Of a DNA stretch of 64,000 nucleotides, positions 1 through 7,827 are shown in pieces. Under the pieces are notes generated by a model. It was not told the DNA's origin. It ran no database searches and saw nothing but the letters and a program-made list of their open reading frames with translations. Every line of letters begins with the position of its first letter. Position 1 is the first letter of the stretch. This DNA is from Roseiarcus sp963761435 (GTDB lineage: Bacteria; Pseudomonadota; Alphaproteobacteria; Rhizobiales; Beijerinckiaceae): contig CAVXHJ010000006.1 of the NCBI GenBank assembly GCA_963761435.1, positions 62,001 through 126,000 on the forward strand. Direction: 5' to 3'. The translations under genes and the position numbers were made by a program.

Positions 1-1
1 G

Positions 2-1096
2 GGCCAAGCGATGAGAAGCGCCGACGCCCGGACGCTCGCCGAAAACGTCGACTCACCCTTCGCGGCGCAGCTCGTGGGCGCGATGCCGGAGCCCGCGATC
101 ATCGTCGGTCCGGACGAGCGCGCGGCGGCGGCCAATAAACCGGCGCTGGAGCTGTTGCCGGGTCTCAGGGTCGGCGATCCGTTCGTGCTTGGCCTCCGCG
201 CGCCGGACGTCGTCGACGCGCGCCGGCGGGTGATGGCGAGCGGCGAAGCCGAGACGGTGCAATGGAGCGAACGGGTGCCGGTCGAACGGCTGTTCGATGT
301 CTGCGTCGCCCCGCTCGCGACGGGAGACGGCGAAGTCGTGGCGACGCTGATCACCTTGCGCGATCAAACCGAAGCACGGCGCGTCGAGCGGCTCCGCGTC
401 GACTTCATCGCCAACGCCAGCCACGAATTGCGCACGCCGCTCGCCTCGCTCGTCGGCTTCATCGAGACCCTGCAAGGCTCGGCGCGCGACGACGCGAAGG
501 CGCGCGACCGATTCCTCGCCATCATGCGCGAGCAGGGGCGGCGCATGGCGCGCCTGATCGAGGACCTGCTCTCGCTCTCGCGCATCGAGCAGAAGCAGCA
601 TGTCCGGCCCGAGACGGTCGTCGATCTCGCGCAGACGACTCGCAGCGTCGTCGATGCGCTGAGCCCGATGGCGGCCGACCTCGGGGTCGAGATCCGCCTC
701 AGCGCGGCCCAGCCGGTGATGGTCGCTGGCGACCGCGACGAACTCCTGCGGGTGGCCGAGAACCTGATCGAGAACGCGATCAAATACGGCGTCCGGGGCG
801 ACTCCGAGGCCGCCGGCCTGGTCGAAGTCTCGGTCTCGATGACCGAGAAGGAGGGAAGCCTGAGCGTGCGGGACTATGGGAACGGCATCGCGCCGGAACA
901 CCTGCCGCGGCTCACCGAGCGCTTCTACCGTGTCGACGCCACCCAGAGCCGGGCCAAGAACGGCACCGGCCTCGGCCTCGCCATCGTCAAGCACATCCTC
1001 ACCCGCCATCGCGGCAGGCTCAGCATCACGAGCCGCGTCGGGCAGGGGTCGTCATTCGTCGTCACGGTGCCGCTGCATCCGACAGCGAAGCCCTGA
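2..1096 (+). CDS. PhoR-like sensor histidine kinase (5' end probably outside window)
   Basis: A two-component sensor kinase that would phosphorylate a partner response regulator. A PAS-like region lies at about residues 24-115 (counted from the ATG at 11), then HisKA with the H-box NASHELRTPL (phospho-His about residue 138), then HATPase with N-box NLIENAIKYG, G1 DYGNGIAPEH and G2 GTGLGLAIVKH. This order matches PhoR of alphaproteobacteria. The frame stays open upstream of the ATG to the window edge and no membrane segments are visible, whereas family members usually start with one or two, so the N-terminus is probably cut off. The usual phosphate genes (pst, phoU, phoB) are not downstream. 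The kinase assignment is firm; the phosphate role is inference. Confidence 0.85.
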   Translation, partial: GQAMRSADARTLAENVDSPFAAQLVGAMPEPAIIVGPDERAAAANKPALELLPGLRVGDPFVLGLRAPDVVDARRRVMASGEAETVQWSERVPVERLFDVCVAPLATGDGEVVATLITLRDQTEARRVERLRVDFIANASHELRTPLASLVGFIETLQGSARDDAKARDRFLAIMREQGRRMARLIEDLLSLSRIEQKQHVRPETVVDLAQTTRSVVDALSPMAADLGVEIRLSAAQPVMVAGDRDELLRVAENLIENAIKYGVRGDSEAAGLVEVSVSMTEKEGSLSVRDYGNGIAPEHLPRLTERFYRVDATQSRAKNGTGLGLAIVKHILTRHRGRLSITSRVGQGSSFVVTVPLHPTAKP

Positions 1097-1139
1097 CGCG
1101 CGCCGGCGCATTCAGCTCTCGGGCCAAATCCATCCAAGC

Positions 1140-1185
1140 AAAACCAAATAAAACCGAGCAAAATGGCTTGGTTTCATTTGGTTTT
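1140..1185. terminator. Imperfect inverted repeat between convergent genes, probable bidirectional terminator
   Basis: The arms begin AAAACCAAAT and end ATTTGGTTTT, with a mostly paired inner stem and a loop near 1160. It sits between the kinase (+) and the conserved hypothetical gene (-), whose 3' ends face each other. A/T-rich arms supply a U-run on either strand. Confidence 0.55.
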
Positions 1186-1226
1186 AGCCGTCCTAGTCTG
1201 GACTTTTCCCCCGCCCTTCAGCCGAA

Positions 1227-1712
1227 TCACCCAAGCGCGCAGGCCAAGGCTGCGGCTCTTTCGAGCCGCGCGCCATAGGCCGGCGACAATGGTTTGGGGC
1301 GAAACGGGACCCCGAAACCTGCCGGCGCCGGCGGCGGGTCATCGTCATCATTGTCGTTGGCGCGATTCGGGGGCCCGGCCCGCCTCAACCACTTTGAAAT
1401 TACGCTATACCTGCGCCCTGCGGGCGGCAGCGGTTTGCGATCGCTCACGCGGCGGGGCGCCACGTCATCGAGCGAAACCAGCGCTTGCCGAATCGCCTCG
1501 ACTTCAACGACCGCGCCGCTATCGAGCCGCCGCGACGAAGGGGCGTTCTCGACCGCCCGGGCATCCGAAATCCACGACGCCAGGACGGCCCTCTTTTCCG
1601 CCGTGGTCAGGGTCGTATCGCTCGTGACGTCTTCAGGGTGCGTGTAGATCGCCGCTCCATGAGGAAGCGCAGGCGATCGGGTTAACTGAAAAGGGCTAGA
1701 GCTTTGGGTCAT
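1227..1712 (-). CDS. Conserved hypothetical protein of Rhizobiales type
   Basis: A 161-residue soluble protein with no transmembrane segment or signal peptide. The middle part (IYTHPEDVTSD, then LTTAEKRAVLASWISDARA) resembles a recurrent small Rhizobiales family with an 'EKRAILASWASDA' core; its function is unknown to me. The C-terminal third is low in complexity (NDNDDDDPPPAPAG). The ATG at 1712 is preferred over the upstream one because a GGAG lies about 8 bases before it and the conserved part starts there. It follows hsp20 on the same strand and may be co-transcribed as a stress gene, which is inference from position. Confidence 0.6.
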   Translation of the reverse strand: MTQSSSPFQLTRSPALPHGAAIYTHPEDVTSDTTLTTAEKRAVLASWISDARAVENAPSSRRLDSGAVVEVEAIRQALVSLDDVAPRRVSDRKPLPPAGRRYSVISKWLRRAGPPNRANDNDDDDPPPAPAGFGVPFRPKPLSPAYGARLERAAALACALG

Positions 1713-1732
1713 CTCCGTTCTCCGCAATCGGA

Positions 1733-1756
1733 GCCTCCCGGCCGAAACCGGGAGGC
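1733..1756 (-). other. Hairpin between hsp20 and the downstream gene
   Basis: A perfect 9-bp stem (GCCTCCCGG/CCGGGAGGC) with a 6-base loop and no following U-run. It lies in the 66-base gap between hsp20 and the next minus-strand gene, so it is more likely an mRNA stability or processing element than a strong terminator. Confidence 0.45.
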
Positions 1757-1778
1757 GGACCGCAGTCTTCATTCGTAA

Positions 1779-2246
1779 TCAGGCGACCTTCTTGGCGCTG
1801 ATATCGATCTGCTTCGGCTGATTTTCCTGCTTCACAGCCTTGGTTCCGGCGCCTGCGCCGATCTCGATGCGTCGCGGCTTCAGCGCTTCCGGCACCTCGC
1901 GGACGAGGTCGATCGTCAGCAGGCCGTGCTCCAAATTGGCGCCGGCGACCTTCACATGGTCAGCCAGATTGAAGCTCTGCTTGAAGCTCAACGGGATGCC
2001 ATGGTGAAGCAGTTCGGGTTGCTCACCCTTCTGGCCCGTCACCAGGAGCGTGCCTCCGTGCTGGACCAATTCGATCTCGTCGGCGGTGAACCCTGCGACC
2101 GTCATCGTGATACGGTACTGGTCCTCGCCCTTCTTCTCGATGTTGTAAGGCGGCCAGTCAGACCTGATGCTCTTGTCGAGCAAATCGAATAGCTGGTCGA
2201 AGCCGACCGTCGAGCGATAGTAGGGAGTAAAATCGAAAGTTCGCAT
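1779..2246 (-). CDS. Small heat-shock protein (Hsp20/IbpA class)
   Basis: An ATP-independent cytosolic holdase that binds unfolding proteins and hands them to DnaK/ClpB. The 155-residue length fits. Near the N-terminus lies FDFTPYYRSTVGFDQLF, typical of alphaproteobacterial IbpA. The alpha-crystallin domain covers about residues 35-125, with the V-A-G-F motif and the GLLTIDL strand. An ATG at 2246 is preferred to the GTG at 2252, because the GGAGG is 8 bases from the ATG but only 2 from the GTG. The upstream thermometer and heat-shock promoter support the call. Confidence 0.93.
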   Translation of the reverse strand: MRTFDFTPYYRSTVGFDQLFDLLDKSIRSDWPPYNIEKKGEDQYRITMTVAGFTADEIELVQHGGTLLVTGQKGEQPELLHHGIPLSFKQSFNLADHVKVAGANLEHGLLTIDLVREVPEALKPRRIEIGAGAGTKAVKQENQPKQIDISAKKVA

Positions 2247-2324
2247 AGCCACATCCTCCGTGAAGCAACATGGTTACGATGCCGGCGTCGCCGGCGCTCT
2301 CGCCGAGCCCCAGGGCCTCGGCGT
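2247..2324 (-). promoter_or_regulatory. ROSE-type RNA thermometer in the hsp20 leader
   Basis: In the RNA sense, UUGCU (bases 2264-2268) lies a few bases before the Shine-Dalgarno GGAGGA. Pairing UUGCU with AGGA (2254-2257) leaves the G unpaired, the signature of the last ROSE hairpin. Flanking CCAUG and UGUGG extend the stem. At heat-shock temperature the hairpin would melt and free the ribosome site. The outer hairpins are GC-rich but I did not fold them. Confidence 0.7.
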
Positions 2325-2330
2325 CCGACG

Positions 2331-2358
2331 ATTTGGGTAGCGAGAAGGGCGCGTCAAG
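2331..2358 (-). promoter_or_regulatory. Heat-shock sigma (RpoH-like) promoter of hsp20
   Basis: On the minus strand CTTGAC (2353-2358) is followed after 15 bases by CCCAAAT (2331-2337), close to the alphaproteobacterial RpoH pattern (CTTG, then CCxxAT). The predicted start near 2324 gives a leader of about 78 nt, the size expected of a short ROSE element. Confidence 0.6.
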
Positions 2359-2715
2359 AGCCGGCGCGAAAATTTTTTTCTCCAACGAATTCATGAAATT
2401 AGTGTCGCCCGCAGGCTGGAGTGAAGGGAAAAGTCCTGCCGGTGATTTGCCCCTCGAGACGCTCGCTTCTCTGCGTCCTTAAGGATTGGGTTTGGGCCTC
2501 GCTGCTTGTTCGGAGCGAACTTTGTCCCCGAATGGCCTCGCGGCGAGACCAACGCGAGCCAATTCGTTTTTCAACGGCTTGATGCGACCGAAGCGCGCGC
2601 GTGGTGTGGCGAGCTATGTTGGCGGCGCGTACGAAAGACAGTCCTCGTGAGTCGAACTGCCCAAGTCGGACCGCATGCTCGGCCTGGGTCTGGGGCTGAG
2701 GGTCGCCCGGCCCGC
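2359..2715. other. Non-coding stretch between hsp20 promoter and gcrA
   Basis: I see no convincing gene, RNA or repeat here. The open frames crossing it have no recognisable protein and are by-products of high GC. Confidence 0.4.
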
Positions 2716-3256
2716 CTAGCGTAGCGCCGTCCGGCGCAGGCGGTCGCGTTCGCGCCGCCGGTCCTGGGCCGGCTGGTAGGCAAGCCCGCCATGATAGGCG
2801 CAATAGGGGCCGGAGGCCGCGTGCGATCCGCAGTAGCGGAATTCGGAACTGGCCGGGTCGCCGAGCGGCCAACGGCACATCGCCTCTTTCGAGCTCGATG
2901 ATCGTCACCCGGAGCGACATCGGCACGACGACGCTCTCGAACGCCTCAGGCTCGGCGTCCATCAGCGCCCGCGGCGCCAGCGCAAGCGCGGTCGCGCCGC
3001 GCGTCATCCGGGGGGCGGCGGCGGCAAGGCGCGGCGCGGCGGCGCGATGGGCCGCCGGCGAGGGCGCCGAACGGCGGGGACGCGAAATCCCCGAGCTTGG
3101 CGATCTGGCCCGCCCCGCCAAGCCGAGCCGATGAACCTTTCCGATCACGGCGTTGCGGCTCAGGCCGTGCCCGAGCAGGCTCGCGATCTGGCTTGCGCTC
3201 TTGCCTTCCATCCAATGCTGTTTCAGCTGCTCGACTCTTTCGTCCGTCCAAGACAT
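2716..3256 (-). pseudogene. gcrA: GcrA cell-cycle regulator, frameshifted by one base
   Basis: GcrA binds sigma70 RNA polymerase and activates genes carrying methylated GANTC sites. The N-terminal helix-turn-helix is intact (MSWTDERVEQLKQHW, then LSRNAVIGKVHRLGL). After VTIIELERG the frame is lost. The expected C-terminal domain continues in another frame (MCRWPLGDP, FRYCGSHA, YCAYHGGLAYQP) and ends at 2716. Removing one C near 2883-2884 restores a 179-residue protein of normal length. The C-terminal part is needed for polymerase binding, and the gene is important in this group, so a sequencing error is likelier than real loss. The start ATG at 3256 has GAGG 6 bases upstream. Confidence 0.88.
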
Positions 3257-3303
3257 CGTCGCCTCGTTCGTCCTTCGGCAAATTGCGTTAGCGCAAGTAG
3301 ACA

Positions 3304-3520
3304 GAATCGAACACCCTCGCCTGGCGGAGGGCCGCCGGGCGTGACGCGGAGTTAACGCTCGCTCTGAAACCGCCGCCACGACATCTCGTGGCTCCCAGGA
3401 GCAAAACTACACTACTTGTTGAATCACGCGAGAGTCCGCGGCGCCCCGCGCACCCTCTTTTCCCCAACTCTCGTGGATAAGTCCGCGGGCGTCGGCTTGA
3501 CGGATTCGATTGCGCGAGTC
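3304..3520. promoter_or_regulatory. Cluster of five GANTC (CcrM) methylation sites
   Basis: GANTC sites lie at 3304, 3421, 3432, 3503 and 3516 between gcrA and argD. At this base composition about one per 300 bases is expected. CcrM methylates these sites, and GcrA acts through them, so the position just upstream of gcrA is suggestive of cell-cycle control. Confidence 0.5.
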
Positions 3521-3594
3521 GCATCAACGGCTTAGTCGCGCGCCCGCGCCCTGAGCGCCGGCCCCGAGCCGATCGCAGCTCGCTCTCCGTCGAT

Positions 3595-3624
3595 TTGACC
3601 AGATCGCGAGCCTTCCGCTATACT
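3595..3624 (+). promoter_or_regulatory. Sigma70-type promoter ahead of argD
   Basis: TTGACC (3595-3600), an 18-base spacer and TATACT (3619-3624). The predicted start is near 3631, about 100 bases before the argD start codon. Confidence 0.6.
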
Positions 3625-3641
3625 TACGGTGCTTTCGGCGG

Positions 3642-3670
3642 GCCGTCCCAGCGGGACGGCGTTTTTATTT
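3642..3670 (+). terminator. Intrinsic terminator/attenuator in the argD leader
   Basis: An 8-bp perfect stem GCCGTCCC/GGGACGGC with loop AGC, followed by GTTTTTATTT. It begins about 10 bases after the predicted start and lies 60 bases before argD. On the other strand it lacks a U-run, so it acts on plus-strand transcripts. It could attenuate the arg operon or end transcription coming from upstream. Confidence 0.6.
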
Positions 3671-3731
3671 GCGGCGCGCGCGCCGGCCCTCGGGAAGCCC
3701 GAATCTCGAGCCTGTACAAGGAGTTGGACAG

Positions 3732-4940
3732 GTGGAAACTGCCCACGCGACATCAGCCATCGTGCCGACTTACGCCCGCGCCAATATCGCTTTCGAGCGC
3801 GGCGAGGGCTGCTGGCTCGTGTCGACGGAAGGCGAGCGCTATCTCGATTTCGGCGCCGGCATCGCCGTCACTTCGGTCGGCCACGCCCATCCTCTCCTCG
3901 TCGAGGCGCTCATGAGCCAGGGCTCGAAGCTTTGGCACATTTCGAACCTCTACCAGAATCCCGAGGGCGAGCGCTTCGCGCGCCGTCTCGCCGACGCCAC
4001 CTTCGCCGACCTCGTCTTCTTCGCCAATTCGGGGGCCGAGGCCAACGAGGCGGCGGTGAAGATGGCGCGCCGGCGCCAGTCGGTCGACGGCCATCCCGAG
4101 CGCTATCGCACGCTCACCTTCGAGGGCGCGTTCCACGGCCGGACGCTCGCGATGATCGCCGCCGGCGGCCAGGCCAAATATCTCGACGGCTTCGGCCCCA
4201 AGGTCGACGGCTTCGACCAGATCCCGCTCACCGACCTCGCGGCGGTCGAGGCGGCGATCGGGCCGGAGACGGGCATGATCATGATCGAGCCGATCCTGGG
4301 CGAGGGGGGGGTGCGGGTCGTTCCGCGCGCCTTCCTGCGGGGCTTACGCGAGATCTGCGACCGGCGCGGGCTCCTGCTCATCTTCGACGAAGTGCAGACC
4401 GGCGTCGGCCGCACCGGCCGATTTTTCGCCTACGAGCACTGCGGCGTTCATCCCGACATCCTCACCGCCGCCAAGGGGATTGGCGGCGGCTTCCCGATGT
4501 CGGCGTGCCTCGCGACCGCCGACGCCGCCCGCGGCCTCACCGTTGGCGTGCACGGGACGACCTTCGGCGGCAATCCGCTGGCGATGGCGGTCGGCAACGC
4601 GACCCTCGACGTCATCCTTGCGCCCGGCTTTCTCGAGCGCGTCGCGAGGCTTGGCCTCGACATGCGCCAGCGGCTTGCGGAACTCAGGGATCGCCGCCAT
4701 TCGGTGATCGAGGAGGTTCGCGGCGAGGGGCTGTTGATCGGCCTGAAACTGAAAGCGCCGCCGGCCGATTTCGCCGCGGAGGCGCTGAAGCAGAAGCTGC
4801 TCGTCATTCCCGCCGGCGACAACGTCGTGCGGGTATTGCCGCCTCTCGTCGTCACCGAGGAGGAGTTGGCGGAGGGCGTGCGGCGGCTCGACGCGGCCTG
4901 CGCGGGGGTGGAAGAGCGCCTGATGGTGGCGATGAACTGA
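3732..4940 (+). CDS. argD: Acetylornithine aminotransferase
   Basis: A cytosolic PLP enzyme that makes N-acetylornithine from the semialdehyde with glutamate in arginine synthesis; many also act in lysine synthesis. It is a class III aminotransferase of 402 residues. FDEVQTGVGRTG carries the cofactor aspartate, and the PLP lysine (about K248) sits in TAAKGIGGG. The GTG at 3732 is chosen because AAGGAG lies 8 bases upstream and the mature family starts here. The longer frame from 3669 would run across the leader terminator. argF follows after 9 bases, so the two form an operon. Confidence 0.95.
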   Translation: METAHATSAIVPTYARANIAFERGEGCWLVSTEGERYLDFGAGIAVTSVGHAHPLLVEALMSQGSKLWHISNLYQNPEGERFARRLADATFADLVFFANSGAEANEAAVKMARRRQSVDGHPERYRTLTFEGAFHGRTLAMIAAGGQAKYLDGFGPKVDGFDQIPLTDLAAVEAAIGPETGMIMIEPILGEGGVRVVPRAFLRGLREICDRRGLLLIFDEVQTGVGRTGRFFAYEHCGVHPDILTAAKGIGGGFPMSACLATADAARGLTVGVHGTTFGGNPLAMAVGNATLDVILAPGFLERVARLGLDMRQRLAELRDRRHSVIEEVRGEGLLIGLKLKAPPADFAAEALKQKLLVIPAGDNVVRVLPPLVVTEEELAEGVRRLDAACAGVEERLMVAMN

Positions 4941-4949
4941 AGCGGAAGC

Positions 4950-5891
4950 ATGAACGCGCTCGTACATAACCGCCCGCGGCATTTCCTCGATCTCCTGGAC
5001 CATTCGAGCAGGGAGCTGCGCGCCATCCTCGACAAGGCGTCGGCGATCAAGGCGGCGCGGGTCAAGGGCGCGGAGTCGGCATGGCGTCCGCTCGCCGGCA
5101 AGACGCTGGGCATGATCTTCGACCGGCCCTCGACCCGCACCCGCGTCTCGTTTGACATCGCGATGCGCGAACTCGGCGGCGGGACGATCATGCTGACCGG
5201 GGCCGAGATGCAGCTCGGGCGCGGCGAGAGCTTCGCCGACACCGCGCGCGTGCTCTCACGCTATGTCGACGCGATCGTCATTCGAATCCTCAGCCAGGAC
5301 GACATGGCGGAGATGGCCGCGCACGCCACGGTTCCGGTCATCAACGGCCTCACCAAGAAGTCGCATCCCTGCCAGGTGCTGGCCGATCTCATGACCTTCG
5401 AGGAGAAGCGCGGCCCGATCCGCGGCCGCAAGATCGCCTGGTCGGGCGACTACAACAACGTGCTGTCGTCCTGGATCGACGCCTCGGCGCGGTTCGGCTT
5501 TCGGCTGGAGATCGCCTGCCCGCGCGAGTTGCAGCCAGGCCGGGAGCGGCTCGAAGCCGCGCGGGCGGCGGGCGCCGACGTCGTCATCGGCGATGACCCC
5601 GTCTCCGCGGCGCGCGACGCCGCGGCGGTCATCTCCGATTGCTTCGTGTCGATGGGCGATGAAGACGAGGGACGGCGCCACAACCTGCTCATGCCCTATC
5701 AGGTCAATCGCGAGCTGATGAGCCACGCCGAGCCGAACGCGATCTTCATGCACTGCCTGCCTGCCCATCGCGGCGAGGAGGTGACGGACGAAGTGATCGA
5801 CGGCCCGCAATCGGTCGTGTTCGACGAGGCGGAGAACCGCCTTCACGCCCAGAAGGGCGTGCTCGCCTGGTGTCTCGGAGTGGAGCCGTGA
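4950..5891 (+). CDS. argF: Ornithine carbamoyltransferase
   Basis: Joins ornithine and carbamoyl phosphate to give citrulline in arginine synthesis. All three signature motifs are present in 313 residues: STRTRVSFD for carbamoyl phosphate, HPCQVLADL, and the ornithine-side HCLPAHRGEEV. The length is standard. It lies 9 bases after argD and its stop codon shares one base with the start of hslO (TGATG), implying translational coupling in an argD-argF-hslO operon, an order found in many Rhizobiales. Confidence 0.96.
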   Translation: MNALVHNRPRHFLDLLDHSSRELRAILDKASAIKAARVKGAESAWRPLAGKTLGMIFDRPSTRTRVSFDIAMRELGGGTIMLTGAEMQLGRGESFADTARVLSRYVDAIVIRILSQDDMAEMAAHATVPVINGLTKKSHPCQVLADLMTFEEKRGPIRGRKIAWSGDYNNVLSSWIDASARFGFRLEIACPRELQPGRERLEAARAAGADVVIGDDPVSAARDAAAVISDCFVSMGDEDEGRRHNLLMPYQVNRELMSHAEPNAIFMHCLPAHRGEEVTDEVIDGPQSVVFDEAENRLHAQKGVLAWCLGVEP

Positions 5892-6850
5892 TGGTCCTCG
5901 AGCGCGCGGCCTCGGCCGAGGTCGTCGAGGATATCGTGCTGCCCTTCACCGTCGAATCCCTGTCGACGCGCGGCCGTCTGGTGCGGCTCGGGCCGGCGGT
6001 CGACAAGCTCCTCAAGCGCCACGACTATCCCGAACCGGTGTCGAAGCTGGTCGCGGAAGCGGTGGCGCTCGCCGCCCTGCTCGGATCGACGCTGAAGATG
6101 AACGGCCGGTTCCAGCTGCAGACGAAGAGCGACGGGCCGGTCACCATGCTCCTGGTCGATTTCGACGCGCCGTCGCATTTGCGAGCGCTCGCCCGGTTCG
6201 ACCGGACGCGGCTCGAGCGGGCGCTTACGTCCGGCGAGGATCTCCTCGGCCGCGGCCACATGGCCTTCACCATCGATCCCGGCGGCGAGATGAATCGCTA
6301 TCAGGGGGTGATCGCGCTCGAGGGGCAGGGACTGGAGGTCGCGGCGCATCATTATTTCGAGCGATCGGAGCAGATTCCGACCCTGGTCAAGCTCGCGGTC
6401 GGCGAGATCGTCACGCCCGGCGGCGGCGCCTGGCGCGCGGGCGGCCTCGTCGTCCAGTATCTGCCCGAGGCGGGCGGGCGACGGCTGAGGGCCGACTTCG
6501 ATCCCGGCGACGCGCCGGAGGGCGTCGAGCCTCACCGCATCGCCGAGGACGACGCGTGGACGGAGGCCAAGGCCCGGGCGGCGACGACGGAAGCCCACGA
6601 GCTCATCGACCCGACGCTTTCGGGCGAGCAGCTCCTGTTTCGTCTTTTCAACGAGCGTGGCGTGCGCGTCTTCGAGCCGACGCCGCTCGCGGCCGTCTGC
6701 CGCTGTTCGGCCGAAGGGGTCGATGCGATGCTGCGCAGCTTCCCGCCGCACGAGGTCAAGGAAATGGTCGGCGACGACGGGATGATAGGGGTCACCTGCG
6801 AATTCTGCTCGACCAAGCGGGTCTTCAATCCAGCCGATTACGGCGCGTAG
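5891..6850 (+). CDS. hslO: Redox-regulated chaperone Hsp33
   Basis: A cytosolic holdase switched on by oxidation and unfolding. The zinc-binding redox switch is intact near the C-terminus: C270 and C272 (CRC), then C303 and C306 (CEFC), in the usual CxC-x(27-32)-CxxC spacing. The 319-residue length fits the larger alphaproteobacterial form. ATG at 5891 is chosen for its overlap with the argF stop and a GGAG about 9 bases upstream; a start at 5870 would lie inside argF. Confidence 0.93.
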   Translation: MVLERAASAEVVEDIVLPFTVESLSTRGRLVRLGPAVDKLLKRHDYPEPVSKLVAEAVALAALLGSTLKMNGRFQLQTKSDGPVTMLLVDFDAPSHLRALARFDRTRLERALTSGEDLLGRGHMAFTIDPGGEMNRYQGVIALEGQGLEVAAHHYFERSEQIPTLVKLAVGEIVTPGGGAWRAGGLVVQYLPEAGGRRLRADFDPGDAPEGVEPHRIAEDDAWTEAKARAATTEAHELIDPTLSGEQLLFRLFNERGVRVFEPTPLAAVCRCSAEGVDAMLRSFPPHEVKEMVGDDGMIGVTCEFCSTKRVFNPADYGA

Positions 6851-6865
6851 GGTCTGAGCGGATTC

Positions 6866-7786
6866 ATGGACGATAGCGCGTTTGCGGCCAGACTCGCCGA
6901 ATCCGGGGCCGCGATCGAGCGCGAGCTCGAAGCTCTGCTTCAGCCCGGAGCAAGGCCGGGCGAACTCGCGCGGCCGGAGCGCCTCATCCAGTCGATGCGC
7001 TATGCGACGCTCGGCGGGGGCAAGCGGCTCAGGCCCTTCCTCACTGTCGAGACGGCGCGTGCGATGGGGCGAACGGACAACGGTCCGCTGCGCGCGGGCG
7101 CGGCGATCGAATGCATTCACGCCTATTCGCTGATCCACGACGATCTGCCGTCGATGGATGACGACGATCTGCGACGCGGACGCCCGACGACCCACCGCGC
7201 CTTTGACGAGGCGACGGCGATTCTCGCCGGAGACGGCCTCCAGGCCTTGGCTTTCGAGATTCTCGCCGATCCGGCGACGGATGGGCGCGCGGAAGTGCGT
7301 GTGGAGCTCTGCCTCGGCCTCGCGCGGGCCGGGGGTCTTGCGGGAATGGTGGGCGGGCAGATGCTCGACATCGCCGCCGAGCAGGCGACGGCGCCGCTCA
7401 CGATCGATGAGATCCGGCGCCTGCAGGCCATGAAGACCGGCGCGCTTCTCAAATTCAGCGTCGAGGCGGGAGCGATCCTTTCGGGCGCGAACGCCTCCTC
7501 TCGCGCGGCGCTCGGCGCTTACGGGCGCGCGATCGGCGCCGCGTTTCAGATCGCCGACGACATTCTCGACGTCGAAAGCGACGCGGCGACGCTGGGCAAA
7601 CGCGCCGGCAAGGACGCGGTCCAGAACAAGGCCACGCTTGTGGGCGCCTTCGGTCTCGAAGGCGCGCGGCGCGAGCTCGCCCGCCTCATCGGCGAGGCGG
7701 AGTCGGCGGTGGATGCGGCCGGGGTCGGCCCCGCGGGCGACGTCTTGCGCGCGACCGCGCGCTTCGTCGCGACCCGGAAGAACTGA
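6866..7786 (+). CDS. Polyprenyl (farnesyl/geranylgeranyl) diphosphate synthase
   Basis: A trans-prenyltransferase that condenses isopentenyl diphosphate with allylic diphosphates. The first aspartate-rich motif reads DDLPSMDDDDLRRGRPT, with the two-residue insertion of bacterial short-chain synthases, and the second is DDILDVE. GGGKRLRP is the diphosphate-binding segment. At 306 residues it fits IspA-type farnesyl or geranylgeranyl synthases; product length cannot be fixed by eye. It starts 15 bases after hslO and could be in the same transcript. Confidence 0.9.
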   Translation: MDDSAFAARLAESGAAIERELEALLQPGARPGELARPERLIQSMRYATLGGGKRLRPFLTVETARAMGRTDNGPLRAGAAIECIHAYSLIHDDLPSMDDDDLRRGRPTTHRAFDEATAILAGDGLQALAFEILADPATDGRAEVRVELCLGLARAGGLAGMVGGQMLDIAAEQATAPLTIDEIRRLQAMKTGALLKFSVEAGAILSGANASSRAALGAYGRAIGAAFQIADDILDVESDAATLGKRAGKDAVQNKATLVGAFGLEGARRELARLIGEAESAVDAAGVGPAGDVLRATARFVATRKN

Positions 7787-7827
7787 GCTATAGCGCTGTC
7801 CCGTCGGGGCGGATCGCGCCCGGGCCC

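Noticed and set aside
53..1009. Minus-strand frame opposite the sensor kinase
   Set aside because: Antisense shadow with no domain; the kinase motifs on the plus strand are unambiguous.
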